Counted from the first letter of the stretch, positions 1-18,398 are shown. The stretch: DNA of 64,000 bases from Eunapius fragilis (GCA_963681505.1 OY811978.1:2501248-2565247); one strand, 5' to 3'. Numbers and translations: made by a program. Notes: generated from the letters alone by a model not told the origin.

Positions 1-1006
1 ATCATCAATGATGCATGACCTGCTGCAACTGTGCGTAAATGGGTGGTGCACCAGATCGTACAAGAAGTTAAGCCATATGGCAACCTCGTTATCTAGTTTA
101 AATGCAACACATCCTTGTATTAGACACGGGAGACCACAGCCGATAGTGCTATGGGAGGGTGAAGAGAAAATTCAATGTACACTTTCGAAACCGCCGAACC
201 GCTTGCATGGTTTAGCGATGAGTATCTACATATGGGAAAGCAATTATTGCAACATTTATCACTGTGCATGTGTTAGTCTGACTGGGCAGCACCATCTTAA
301 CAGCACCACAACAATAACTGACTGGCTGAGCTTATCACAGTGAATTCAATCACACCTCAGTAACATGATATTGATGGTTTGGAAATAGAACTGCTCAAGG
401 CTATGGAGTACCATAATTACTTTATTTTTATCTTTACAAAATATGTAGAAATGTGGTGCAATTATTATATTACATTTATTGCTATGCACAACATGATATT
501 AAGTTGTGGAATCAGTGATCTTGGTACTCACAGGTTTTTTCACCAGTATTACTGAGTTGCATGATAGAACAGTGCTAAGACTAGCAAAATGATTAAGACG
601 GCAATTCCATGTAAATAAATGAGTACTGTACTTTAATCAAAATTAATAGATATCCTCTACCATTCAGATCGAGCATTCACTATATGTTTGCCAGGTTCAA
701 TTCCTCCCTCCTCCCATCCCCAAAATTCCCTGAAACATTGGCACACACAAATATTGATGTGTCATACAACAAGGACGATTCCTTCAAGGCACCTCAAAAA
801 TACTATCAACTGGCAATATAGAATTATAAAACGCTGTCAAAACTATTAATACAACATAACACATCCTACCAGCCTATTTGAGGGACAGATGTGCAAGTAA
901 TAGTTATGTAAGCAGGCCATATATACACAAGTGATAAAGTTTTTCCTTCCTGCTAACATGCACAACACACAACATCAAATTAAATTATCGTGGCAATTGA
1001 TTCAAA
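1..1006. other. 3' flank of brambleberry gene, no gene recognised
   Basis: AT-rich sequence with no convincing coding exon. A 111-codon open frame at 8-343 (+) has no recognisable domain or splice context and is not called. A minus-strand AATAAA (plus-strand TTTATT at 421-426) could be a poly(A) signal for the brambleberry gene, although it lies about 580 bases beyond the stop codon. Confidence 0.4.
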
Positions 1007-4000
1007 TTAGTTCTGTGCTGATTCACCAGCTGGAGTTCGTGAACGCAGGTTGTAGCGAGGTTGCAAAACTTGTGCAGGTGCAGTCTACACAAATGAAGGT
1101 TAAACGTCAGTATGTATAGAAATCATGTATACAGATATTGCCTGTCTAAACCAATAAAGCTGGCATGCACTGTTGTTGCACTCTCCATTAAACTGTTTTC
1201 ATTCAGAATTATTTGCAATAAGAAAAGTTTAACCACAAAACAGCAACGCATTTGCGATCAGTTTGATTTACGTGTAGTAAAAATCTCTGCTGAAACGCAG
1301 CACAAATGACAATAATGGAAGTAACAAATATATCTTGTAGATTACCACAAACACACAAATACTCACCGATACCCTTCGACCACGACTTAAACTTGGGCTG
1401 CAGCTACGATTGTCACGGTAAATCTGCCCCTCTCCTGTCATGGCAACTTCCTTCTCCTCAAGTACCTCTTTCTCTTGCTCCACCACCTCAGTGTTGTCCT
1501 TTCCTAGAGTGTACCTGCCGGCAGGCGTGGTGCTACTATCCCGCTTTGGTTTTCTGATGGTCCTTGGAGGAGTGGCACGAGAGTTGTCAGGAATGGCCTG
1601 GGGCACCAATGCAGGATCAGGTAGTCGGGACATTTGTGGTACAAGGGGGGTCACATTTTCAGGTGGGGACATTTGTGGCACAAGGGGGGTCACATTTTCA
1701 AGACTGCGAACTGAAAATAATAGAAAGCATGCAGCACTTAAATGAGAATGTATATTGGACAATTTCCACAAAAATTGCCCCTTGTTTATATAATAACTAT
1801 GTACGTAGGATTGAGGCAGTGGAAAGGGACCAAGCATGTATAAGTTTTCAAAATTATTTCATATTCTAAGAGACACCTATGTCCTCTACAACTTCTTTGT
1901 TACGCACTTTAAATTAGTCTGTCCATCATGGAGTTACAGTGGCCTGAATTTTTATGCATACATTTTAATTGCACCCATCAACTTGGAAAAATATTGCGTT
2001 CGAACCGTTTTTACGGCCTCGATCCCAAATAGTACACAATGCTCTGTGTTTGAATTGTGATAATGTACAAACAAATTATTAATGCTTTCTACTTCCAAAT
2101 AATACTGCACCATTATTCTCTCTTATATAGATCTCTCCCTGGAGATATAAAATATCTTTCCACAGGAGTGTCCAAATCTCTCCTAAATATACTTAGACAA
2201 TAGCGGAAGTGATTCGCACAATCTGATTAGTCAATGGCAGGTATCTAAACGTGGTAGAAACCTAGAGAGGGACTCTAAGTGCCTATGGGGGGGATTCTAA
2301 GTGCCCCGGGCACTTAGAATCCCCCCCACTGGCACTTAGAATACCTCCCGTTATCGTTATCACGTTGCGCGATAATGTATTGGTTGCTACGTACGCGTTA
2401 CTATTTTCTAAATTGGTTAGACACTGAAACCGAGGGATCTACGTGATTTAGAATCCCCTCGGGCCCTTAGTAGCACCCTCGTTACCGCTCGGGACGCTAC
2501 AGCCCAGGGCCCTCGGGGATTCTAAATCATGTAGATCCCTCGGTTTCAGTGTCTAACCTATATATATAGAGGAGTCCTGTTATTATTGATTGGGTCCTAC
2601 TCAATTCTTTACTCAATTACAAAGGATTAGCTGTGCCAAGTAGTGGCGTAGTTCCTGGTCATTTCATGCCAATGATTATGCAAACCATATCCTATTCAAT
2701 GATTGTACGGAAAGCGGGTGCATAAAGAATTGGCACAAATCAGGCAGGAGTGTGCACCCACTTCGTACAACTACACCTTCATAACATAGCAATTTGGACA
2801 CTCCTGTAGAAAGAAGTATAACCTTTGAACCCTAAGGGTAACTCCCTTTGTATGTGACAATCAACATATACAATTCACTGCAATGCAAAAGCCCAACTGC
2901 AGAGGCAGCACTGTTATGAGTGTGAAGGCACATTACCAATACTCAAGTTTCTCAAAGGCAGCAAATACATCCATTAAATTGCATCTTTAACTGATTACCA
3001 CCGAGATACGCATATCTGCGTCAAAGATGTGTTTACCGCTACCAATGAATTCTTCCAGACCCTTTGAAAAATTATACCAATTTGAAGTTACTCATGTTCA
3101 CGGCTTCAGTTCATGTTGTTGAAACCCCTTCCAGCTACCTAAGATTCCTCTGCTGCCTCAATTAGTTGTTTATGGACAACTCTACTTTAGCTAAACAAAA
3201 ATATTCCGACGTTAATCGGTTAATCAACAATGAGTTCTAATTATGAGCTCAGATGCTTTTTTTTGGACACTTAATAAAATATTTTTAGTTTATGCAGGGC
3301 CATTTTAATACTGTACTCCGTCAATTGATTATTACGTGGTGCAGATAAACAAGATGATTTAGGATGAGGAACCTGTAATTGATTGGTACAGTAAATAAAA
3401 ACATTCTCTAATAAGAAAGTTGGAAGGATACAAGAATGAAGGCAAAGGTGGTATAAAAAGGGGTAAGTGAGAAAAATTATACTGACCTGAGCTATATTTA
3501 GCACATGTAAACTTATAGACTTGCCGAATATTTAATTTTTCTCACTCACCCTTGTCCTTCCTTTTTACACCACCTTTACCTTCAATTCCTGTATCCCACC
3601 AACTTTCTCACTAAAGAAAGGTTTTATTTACTTGTTCCCTCTATTTTTAAATAATGCAAGGGATTATTGCAGCTAGAAGTGACCCAGCACATGTTTACAA
3701 ATTATTTGATATTCTGAGAGGTACCTGGGTGCTTTACAACTTCCTTTTTACGCATTGGAATATGCCATGGAGTTATAATGGCCTGAATTTATATGCATGG
3801 AAAATTAAATTTTGTAACATATCATTATATCCCTTTTCGCTTCAATGACCCCCATGTATAAATATAATTAACAGATGTCACAGGAGACACGTATAACTAA
3901 CAAAGTCCCTGACACACGTAATCAAGGGTTATTGAAATTAAAGAATGATATTATTCAGTAACTGTGTTCTCCACATGTGTACACATGCAACAGAGATACA

Positions 4001-6042
4001 TACATACAAAACTCACAATATGCTTCTAGTTGAGGTGTATTCTTCTGGAATTGGACTGGAGCAGACGCAGTGACCGGAGACTGGCAATGACTGCACAGTG
4101 GCTGAACCTGGCCAATGCCTTGATACAGCTGGGCCTGACTGCCGCCACGTTGGCACTCCAACTGGTGCTGGTGTTGGGCCTGACCGCCACGTTGACACTC
4201 CAACTGGTGCTGGTGTTGTTGCTGGTGCTTGACCCAGCAGTGGATATCGCTCAGCAGCTGTGAGTTGTGATTCAAGAGGTCCACGTAGGTCCACCACTCC
4301 CTGACATACACTACCATAGCAACTGCAGTGCCCGCGTAGCGACACCACCACTGGACCCAGTGAAGTGTAATCTGCGGAGTGAAGTGGACATAGATGTGAG
4401 GGGACCACAGACATGATGGGGAAATGCACACCTCCCATAGATGTGACAGGGAAATGCACACCTCCCATAGATGTGACAGGGAAATGCACACCTCCCATAG
4501 ATGTGACAGGGAAATGCACACCTCCCATAGATGTGACAGGGAAATGCACACCTCCCATAGATGTGACAGGGAAATGCACACCTCCCATAGATGTGACAGG
4601 GAAATGCACACCTCCCATAGATGTGACAGGGAAATGCACACCTCCCATAGATGTGACAGGGAAATGCACACCTCTCATAGATGTGACAGGGAAATGCACA
4701 CCTCTCATAGATGTGACAGGGAAATGCACACCTTCCATAGATGTGAGGGGCAAGTGCACACCTCTTATAGATGTGAGGGGGAAGTGCACACCTCTCATAG
4801 ATGTGAGGGGACGTGCACATTAATTCAAAACAGTACAGGACACACGTTCCACAACTCCTACACACAAGATCAGAGACCAATAGCATTAGGAGTTCCCACA
4901 TTGAGGTAAGCAATAACCACCTAGTCCTCTAAATGTCCTTTCTTTATCCTTCAATCACCCAAGCATTCAAGAATTTTTTTTAGCAATAAATATGACCGAA
5001 GGGAATCGTACTTCAAAACCAAAAGTAAAACCTTGTGCAAGCAATATTCAGCCTTCAAGCAAAAGCATCTCTTCACCAGGACATCCCACCAACACCCGCC
5101 ATGTCCCCAAACGTGATCCTCTCCCGGTCTCATCCCATCACATCACTCACTCACACTCACCACTCCTTGAGCAGAGATGTCAGCCAAAGTGTACGCCTTC
5201 CTCACTAACACCTCGGAGCACACCTCCCCAAACAGCACCACAAACAGCTTTGCGCGACTATGCTGGTACTGGGGCAACAGCATGACCACGCCCACAGCCA
5301 GCAGGAAGAAGAATACCGACTCCACCCCCACCACCTCCACCATCATCAGCGACATGAGGTACCGCACCGCGTCCACGGAGCCCTGAACGGTCGTCAAGGT
5401 GTCGTCCAGGAGCGCCTTCTGCTTCTCCGCCTTCTCCGCCACGTCCCCGATAATGGCGGTGAGGCTGCGACCCGTCTCCTTCAGGGAAGAGGCGATCTGG
5501 CGGTCCTGTTCGAGTATCTGTCCCTGCACGCGGAGGGCGGAGTCCTGCTTCGCCTCCATCTCCCTGTGGTATTCCAGGGCCACCTCCAGCTTCTCCACGG
5601 CGGCGCTGGAGGTGTCCGACAGCTGGGTGATGGTGGTCTCCGCGCGCCGCTGCCACAACTCGCCCTGGAGGAAGTAACAGACGTGGCCCGTGTGAGTGAA
5701 GAAGGTGGTGAAGGTGGTAAAGGCTTCCTCGCTCATGTGCGACGTGCAGTCCTTCAGAGTGGACTGGTCGGCGCACGGGTACGTGGGGCGACCCGACTCC
5801 TTCAGGTGGCAGTTCGCGAAGGCAAGGGCCAGTCGTCGCTGTTCGGCGTCGCTGAGCGAGTTACACGTGGCGTTGAGCTTCGAGATGGCCTTGGCCCAAC
5901 ACGAGTTGTGTAAGGCATTTTGCTTCAGTTCTTTCAGCTTCTCTTCGCCCAGGGCTTTTAGGTTGTCATTAGTTTCCAGACGAATCGTTTTCATCAGACG
6001 ACATAGTGAGCATAACATACACAATACTACCAGCAACTTCAT
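1007..6042 (-). CDS. bmb: Brambleberry/GEX1/Kar5-family nuclear fusion protein
   Basis: Four exons, joined 6042-5161, 4371-4017, 1710-1367, 1084-1007; phases agree (0, 1, 0) and give 552 residues. The start at 6042 opens a hydrophobic signal peptide (MKLLVVLCMLC). Exon 1 carries the family's Cys-rich block (CWAKAISKLNATC, then CHLKESGRPTYPC and two more Cys), a coiled-coil-like stretch, and a membrane segment near residues 240-260; exon 2 adds another hydrophobic stretch (RYAGTAVAMVVY), as in other family members. The last exon ends in RYNLRSRTP. In yeast, plants and zebrafish this family acts at the nuclear envelope in fusion of nuclei after fertilisation or cleavage. Exon 2 contains an in-frame duplicated block (HQHQLECQRGG twice). 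Intron 1 carries a 30-base minisatellite; intron 2 carries fold-back and dispersed repeats. Family assignment is by motif memory, fairly sure; the short last exon rests on phase and acceptor. Confidence 0.82.
1836..1990. repeat. Dispersed repeat, copy 1 (brambleberry intron)
   Basis: This stretch is similar along most of its length to 3665-3800 (shared ATTATTT-ATATTCT-AGAG, CTACAACTTC-TTTTACGCA, then GGAGTTA-AGTGGCCTGAATTT-TATGCAT). The GTTACAGTGG-CTGAATTT part recurs in reverse at about 26885-26930 and in part near 36080-36110. No coding potential was seen; probably an interspersed element. Confidence 0.55.
2280..2345. repeat. Near-perfect palindrome
   Basis: GGGGGGATTCTAAGTGCCCC is followed at once by its reverse complement, and a third partial GGCACTTAGAAT copy follows. 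It can form a long hairpin. It lies next to the fold-back element at 2416-2557, which shares the GATTCTAA core, so both probably derive from one mobile element. Confidence 0.7.
2416..2557. mobile_element. Fold-back MITE-like element
   Basis: Terminal arms of about 45 bases (GTTAGACACTGAAACCGAGG ... and its reverse complement ending GTGTCTAAC) flank a GC-rich centre of about 50 bases. No coding capacity; likely non-autonomous. It lies in the large second intron of the brambleberry gene. Confidence 0.7.
3660..3805. repeat. Dispersed repeat, copy 2 (brambleberry intron)
   Basis: Second copy of the repeat at 1836-1990, same orientation, diverged by scattered substitutions and small indels. Confidence 0.55.
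4407..4812. repeat. 30-base minisatellite in brambleberry intron 1
   Basis: About 13 head-to-tail copies of a 30-base unit (core GGGAAATGCACACCTCCCATAG ATGTGACA). Copies at the left are identical; those at the right end carry shared variants (CTCTCATAG, GAGGGG). Because 30 is a multiple of three and the unit lacks stops in several frames, long open frames run through it on both strands; these are not genes. Confidence 0.95.
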
Positions 6043-6752
6043 TTAACAATAGAATTATAAAAATACAAAATTCAAATTTTGCGCAATAAGGGTAGTCACG
6101 TGACAACGATGGTTAATATTAGTGGTGAATTCTGAAACTTGTGGATGCGGAGGCACTAGACCCTCCCGCGGTCATGGCAGTCACACGAATTCTATGCGTG
6201 CCCGGCGTTAACTGGCTGATGTTCCTTCTGTAGGGTATTCTGCCTGTTACAAAGAGATTTAAATAGCGGCATATAGCAATGTAGTCTCGTGCCCAGGCCG
6301 ATTTTATGTAAGCAACATGTTTACGTAACTGGCCTGGGCACGAGACGGGCTACACCTACATGGCATTTCTGCCTCGCCGTCCATCTTGCATTGAGCCGCA
6401 GTGAGATGACTGTTAAAGGAGCAGTTGACGGTAACCCAGACACCTTGGTCCACTCTGCTTTCACACCTCAAGCTCAGCCTCCGGCTCGCTGTCGGAGTTG
6501 GGGGAAGTCTCAACCCCTGACCTATATGACGCAATAGTTACCACAAATAATTATCGCGTATAGGTCTGGGGACGAGTGCATGGTTTATTTTGGTATAAAT
6601 TAAACCACTATAAAATTGATTTGTTTGTGTGTATGTTTGTGTGTGTATGTGTTTGTGTGTGCACCTTGCATTTCTAAGTTCGAAGTTTACATGTACACGC
6701 AAACATAAACCGTATAATTGCGCACGGGTAATTAGCATTTTTTTTGTACTGT
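6043..6752. other. Spacer between brambleberry and Reeler gene, with short fold-back
   Basis: Probable promoter side of the brambleberry gene. It contains a hairpin element at 6284-6346 with 16-base arms (GTCTCGTGCCCAGGCC and reverse complement) around an inner TTATGTAA/TTACGTAA pair. A related half-end (GGTCTGGGGACGAG) occurs at about 6566. No coding exon was found in the remainder. Confidence 0.5.
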
Positions 6753-7704
6753 TTACGTATACGTGCATGCTGTACCTGTTAAAACTTCGCTGCAAGCCGG
6801 ATTCTATGATGGAAGAAGGGAGGGACGAAGGAGGGAGCATGCATCGATTCATTTTAGATGCAGTCGCATGCTAGTATAGCAACATACGAGCTGCGGGCCT
6901 CGGAGGCGGACGTAATATTCGGCAAAGTCGACCACGACTGTGTACCTATAATGTAGATATATACATGCATAGTGCATTGGCTGGCTTCCCAAGGCGCTGC
7001 GGCATGCGCAACGGGTGCATCACTCACCAAAAGACGACGCCTTGGGAACTGGGCGTGTCTGGGGCCCTCCATGTCAAATCTATGAATTTCTTGTCCGAAT
7101 TACTTCTGTGTGTAGCTGACGGCTATTAATATTAAGCCGCTTACATAAACACTGCGTTCCCATTCGTCCCCTCCCTCCTTTCCCTAACCATGGCATGCAC
7201 AAAAGTAAGCAAAAGAAACCAACTTACGGAGCCTGGGTCGCATGGCCAGAGTTTCCAGTCAAAGCCGCCACCAACAAATCGACCTATGTGCGGCGCGCGA
7301 TTGTCAAATTCCGTGGTCGCCTGTCTAGCCTGAACGGAAAATCCCTTGATAAGGTTGCCGTTCGTCGCCTGCAGTCTCACTGCGCTCGCGAAAACACGCA
7401 CAAGCAGGTATATATGCAGACATGCGTATTCAACCGCAAATTAAATGGAGCTAGGAATAAAAGATCGGACTGGCTCACGCTTATGCATTGCTCCGCAGGC
7501 ATAGGCGGCAGCGGCGTTTGACACTGTCTTGTTGTCGATTTCAACTAAAGTCAGCTTGAAAGGACAGTTCCTGCCGCACTGCATAGCGGCCGTGTGTTGG
7601 GGTTCGAGGCTTTTGCACGTAGAAATGGGAGCGCCAGTGGGAAATGCGCAAAGCGGTGAAGCCAAAAGCGAGATCGCCGCAAAAGCGAACAGTGAATCAA
7701 TCAT
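6753..7704 (-). CDS. Small secreted Reeler-domain protein
   Basis: Five exons: 7704-7479, 7379-7228, 7122-7028, 6945-6888 and probably 6803-6753; phases 1, 0, 2, 0 agree, giving 193 residues. Exon 1 has a signal peptide (MIDSLFAFAAISLLASPLCA) followed by the Reeler start FPTGAPISTCKSLEPQH. Further Reeler hallmarks are LIKGFSVQAR, FDWKLWPCD, an ATH-then-LTWRAP block and the terminal YYVRLRGPQL. Exons 3 and 4 are 95 and 58 bases, exactly the lengths in the Reeler part of the gene at 12413, with introns in the same positions and phases, so the two are paralogues. Invertebrate Reeler proteins include secreted antimicrobial and nodulation factors; an immune role here is inference. The last exon (17 codons, Cys-containing) is the weakest; a donor inside it (ACAG|GTACAG) would allow another 3' end. 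Confidence 0.8.
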
Positions 7705-8896
7705 TCTGCGATTGTTTCTTGGACAGCGCCACCCTATTCATCAATTGGATTATTCTTTTTTTTTATATACCCACCGCGCAAAATATATGCTCACGTGATT
7801 AAAACCTATACATGGGACGAAGACACCGGTGCAACTGTCGAGGTGCATGCATGGGTTTGTGGCTAGCGATTCTTAATTTCTCATATTCTCTTCTCATGCA
7901 GCTCATGGGCCGGCTGCATGTGGGTTTACATTGGACGTATGTATGCCATAGAAAGGCTGGCATATTGGTGATACAAACAATAAGACCACTACACAATCGT
8001 AGTTGCTGGTCATCATAGCGGTGGTTTGTGGTCAAGGCGAGACGGTTGTTATATCTGCACGCATGCATGGCCATTATTGTGTACAAAAGAATATTTCTCC
8101 TATAATTCTATTAGCGAGCAACATTAAATATTCATTTGTGAAAGTGCTCAGATAACCGCCACGCGCGTCTCAACCACAAACCACCGCTACGACGACATCA
8201 AATTAAGAATCGCCTAATAAATTAAGAATCACCTAGTGCATGCATGTATGAGGCCTGGGGCCTTTTAAGTATGTCGTTGCAATTAAGCTTCAAACCTTCC
8301 TATGACTTGGTCTTAAGATTTGACAACGCAGATATTGCATGCAATCAGATTCATAACCAACGAACATGTTTAGTGAGGCCATTGGCCTAATATCAGTGAT
8401 CAGCAGCGGTTCCGGGGGAGGGGGGGGGGGGGGGGAAAGGGCCCCCCCCCCCCCCCCCCCCCCTCTTGACTATTATGAATAATTAATTTCATCGCGTAAA
8501 CATGATCGTAATGCCGCGTTGCATATGTACGTACGTAGTATCAATATATTAAGTTATTTTGAGGCCACATCACTATCAAAAGTATGCTCAATTTCATGCT
8601 ACATAAACGCAAAGGTAATAAAGCGGCTGGGGCCACTGGGGAACCTACCAGCGCTCCCCCAGATAACCTTGCCCAGCTTATGAATATAGTTATTAGACCC
8701 CCCCCCCCCTCCCCCCCAAAAAAAAATATCCTGGGTCCACCCCTGCCTATCTTATCTTGCTACCATTTGAAAGTGCGACTGTAAACTTGAACCAAATGTA
8801 TATGGTACAGTGTCCATTCTTATCAAATTTTCCAGGACAAGCAAAAGAAAAGTAACGCTCGCATTGAAATGTATGGTTAATTAAAAATTCAGTGCC
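7705..8896. other. Upstream spacer with hairpin and homopolymer runs
   Basis: No exon recognised. A weak fold-back lies at about 8010-8200 (arms around TAGCGGTGGTTTGTGGT). G- and C-homopolymer runs lie at 8418-8462, and a poly-C/poly-A junction at 8698-8728 is followed by CCTGGGTCCACCCCTG, the reverse complement of a CAGGGGTGGACCCAGG element end that also occurs near 24007 and 35235. Confidence 0.45.
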
Positions 8897-9176
8897 TATA
8901 GAGCTCTTTCATCACGTGACTTAATAGCATTCATCTTCTAATTAGTCCGCCATATTGGTGCTCGGAGAAGTATGGGATTACTTCAGAGTGTCGTTTAAAT
9001 ATATATATTATTGTGGTCTAACACATGACTAACATTTGTAAAAATACTTGTGCCCTCGGAGCGCGAGTTATACGTATCTAAAGTACCAAAACTATATTTC
9101 CGAGCACCAATCACAGTATGGCGGACAATAAAGCAATTAAAGACCACGCGTCATGTGACCATGAAAGAGCTCTATA
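8897..9176. mobile_element. Fold-back MITE-like element, about 280 bases
   Basis: Imperfect inverted arms of about 70-75 bases. The left arm starts TATAGAGCTCTTTCAT and contains CCGCCATATTGGTGCTCGGA; the right arm is its reverse complement and ends ATGAAAGAGCTCTATA. The central segment is not palindromic. No open frame of note. Confidence 0.75.
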
Positions 9177-9689
9177 CTAACTTTACGATGAATAGTCCAA
9201 TTAAAGGTGCGTAAGAACCATTTGATAGACTGAAGCTCTTTGGAGTTCACAGGAAATGAAAAAACTTGAAAAACTGACTGGCATTAGAAAATAAGCACTC
9301 GAGCCAAGTACATATCAGTAAAGAGTTATCATTATTGCATGAGCATGATGACGTCATACTTCGCTAGTAACCGGCCGTTAATTCCGCTCATTAAAAAATT
9401 TCTTGTTTGCAGGGCTATTATATAAGTTATACGGCATGTACAACCATGCATGTTATGCATAACATGGCTGTGCAAGTATTTGTTAACTATCGGCAATCGC
9501 GACAGCGAACAAACTATAACATCATGCACACGCCCCCCTATATGGGACAGTCACGCGAAAATTTCGTATCGTTTATAATGTGCAAAAAAATTTTATACTC
9601 TCGGTTAAATCGTTATAATTATAACTTCAGAACGATTAAAACGCTATCGCCTTCCTATTTTCATAACACTGATCGAGTCATGCCCCCAC

Positions 9690-11420
9690 ACTGTAAAAAC
9701 CGTGGTGGGTATAGCCCACTAAAACCTTAGCCCACCACTGATTCTACTGTCCCACCAACGATCCAGGGTGGGCAAGTCACACCACGGACATGGTGGGACT
9801 GATTTCTTCGGTACTCGTGTCTTATACTTTGAAAGAAATAAGACGTTTTCCATTCCCGCCACAAAGGAACAATCGGACTTCGTTTCTAAGAAAGAGTTCC
9901 TCACCGCCTTTGGATTTCGTCCAATGCATAACCACACACCCTTGGATGAAGAATTTGGCGAGTTTTTTGACACGGAGGATGATGCAGTGTTTGCGGATAA
10001 AACCAAACGTCGTTCCACTCCCAGAAGCAGCAGGTAGTCTATGTTTATATGGCAACAATACTAAGGAGGTTAGTGGCTTTTTTATTTTATTTCACACGAA
10101 GTTTAGCTTTTTTACCCTCACCAGAACTCGCGGGACACGGATATTGAATCATCATCACCGCTCAGCACAACTGACAGGCAGAGCGTCATACTGTCACCTA
10201 ACATTATGCCCATATGGTCTCCCAGTGCCAGTGACTTTCAAACGTGTGCGGCTTCATCCATCGTCGGTAATTTTCAAACGGGCGAGACTTCATCCAGCGT
10301 CAGTGACTTTCAAACGAGCGTGACTTCACCCAGCGCTAGTCGCATACTTGTCTCACAAAAGGTATGTCTTAAGTCCTTTTCGTTTATAAATAATATGACA
10401 GCTAAGACACGCAAAGCATATGTGTCACAGATTGCATCTGCTATGTCCAATTCATGAAGAATTCATGTGTGTGGCTGATCAAATCACCAGAATGTATCCA
10501 TTTCTTCAGTCTCCTATGCCTAATGGGTCAAAAAATGTAATTAAGTAGAAAACTTATTCTATTCACTATTACATAATTTCATATTTTATATAGGGTGCCA
10601 TAGTACTTTGATGATCGCTTCAAGGAATTTCATCGACCACTTCGTAATCATGTACCTTCCCAAAGGATCAAGACTGACCCTGGTTCTAAGAAGCAAAAGG
10701 ATGTCAAGATGTATTTCAAAATCAGGTGCATCACTCCCACTATATGCCCTGTCCCGCTGCCTTATATGCTTTGGGATCCTCGGGTAGCTCCAGATTCTTC
10801 AATGTATTCCAGTAAGTTTGAATATGACGGTGCATGATACCAAAAAGGTCCAATACGCTCAAATGATGTTCAGTCCGTTTCATCCATTGTGTAGGCTGAT
10901 ATCAAGTCATATATTTAGCAGGAGATACAGAAGAAAAAAGCAGGATCAGCCTTACCTTCCGTGTTGTGGGGGGTCTCATCCTGCGCAGATCTATCTTGTC
11001 ATAGATTGTGAGGTAGAGCTATATACCACTCTGTATTTGCAATTTTTTGTTTTGAATGTACAGTACACCACTGGATGCAGTACTCTGTTCAGCTTTCTGG
11101 AGTCCTTGTTGAATTTATAAAGCAAGCAGACGAGGCAACCATCAGTGGCTCTTTTCATGACATCATTGACTTAGCAAAACACTGAGACTGTTTGAATGTA
11201 CTCTGTGTTGGGTGTTGTTCAACAACTTTTTGTGCACTTTTTCTGGTTAAGTAATTACCGTTTATTTTGGAATGCACGCGGGCCTGACCACCGATTCTAG
11301 TGGGGTTATCACACCAAAACTCATGGGCATTGTATACATCAACTGGTGGGTGATCCCACTCCTTACAATAGGTGGGACTGGCACACCTCAGTAGGTGTAT
11401 ATGTAAAGACTGTGGCTGTT
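9690..11420 (+). other. Unrecognised ORF fragments, possible gene or transposon remnant
   Basis: Several short plus-strand open frames lie here without an obvious joint model: 9768-10037 (starts MGKSHHGHGG), a 36-base repeat at about 10215-10330 encoding FKRARLHP-type repeats, a basic stretch at about 10610-10735, and 10965-11120 with AQIYLVIDCEVELY and FSFLESLLNL. The left edge (CACACTGTAAAAACC, 9689) and right edge (GTAAAGACTGTGG, about 11403-11415) are weakly inverse, as a transposon's ends might be. I do not recognise the protein and propose no function. Confidence 0.3.
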
Positions 11421-12412
11421 GATTCGTCCTTTTCGTTAATTTTTACTGCACCCTTTACGACAATGTAGCAGCTGTGAAAAGTGCTTCCTATACTGTACCT
11501 TAATGCATGGTGTGGTATGCTGTGTTCAAAATAGGAAGGCAATAGCAGAGATAATATTGTTCATCGTTTGATTCAACCAGAGCTTTATAGGTATAAAAGT
11601 AATGTTATACAAATTAATGTTTCATATTGATTTTAAAAATATTGGAACAACGCTCGTGTGTTTTCAGGGCGCGGGGGGGGGAGGGGGGGGGGGAGGGGAA
11701 GGAATTTTTGGTGCATCACATCGAAATGCTTTACATACTAGCAGTGATCGGCGGCGATATTGATGTGGCAATGCGCTAACGTATATCGGCTATCTTTTTG
11801 GCACGTTAAATTAACGATCCTTAACCTTCATTTCTGTTTAGGACTTATATTTCCTATTTTCCAACTTTAATTAGCCGCATTGGATGCCGGCGTTAAAAAA
11901 ATTTGCTAACTTGCTAGCTCGGGCCAATGTACTTGCAAATGAACATAATCTTGAATTCCAGGGGCCTTTTATGTCATGAATATAATTGGACATCCGATAG
12001 CAATTCCAGTATTTATATGAAGTAATCAATATAGAGGCAGAAATTCTTTATTATCGCAATCACTGTTGGTAGCAATCCAATTATGTTCTTAGCGCTATGC
12101 AAAAAAAAAAAAAAGGTTATATTAGAGCTATTCTTTTATAGCTCTCAGTAGAAGCACGTGCTACCAACAGTGATCGTCACACGGACCCATTGGACCATTA
12201 ATTCCGTAATACATGTACCTACCTATACATTGTGTATATTATGCTGTCGTTTGAATGATAGACGCCGGAGTGCGTAATTGCAATCGAAATGTACAAACTA
12301 CTATGAGAATAGGGCTACCCGCAATTGTTCAGTGAGCCTATATAACGTCATCGGTTGTTTTGTATTTCTTTGAGTTGGCGAGTCGCTGGTAGTATTCACA
12401 CGCACGCGCGGG
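11421..12412. other. Spacer upstream of Reeler-Ig gene, with hairpin
   Basis: No coding exon seen. A G-rich run lies at 11672-11698. A hairpin at 12054-12177 has arms of 18-19 bases (CACTGTTGGTAGCA and reverse complement) around an approximately 85-base loop containing a poly-A run. The last 100 bases before the start codon at 12413 are the likely promoter/5' UTR. Confidence 0.45.
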
Positions 12413-18373
<5,961 letters not shown>

Positions 18374-18398
18374 AACTTAAAAGAACGTAAGGACTTTC

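Noticed and set aside
4407-4812. Regularly spaced repeats as a CRISPR array
   Set aside because: Units are contiguous with no unique spacers, the genome is eukaryotic, and no cas genes are present.
4013-4913. Open frames of 136-261 codons on both strands over the 30-base repeat
   Set aside because: Produced by a repeat whose length is a multiple of three; only 4017-4371 is a real exon (brambleberry), ending before the array.
5258-5913. 172- and 217-codon frames overlapping brambleberry exon 1
   Set aside because: GC-rich shadow frames of the true exon, which alone has the signal peptide, Cys motif and phase-matched splice sites.
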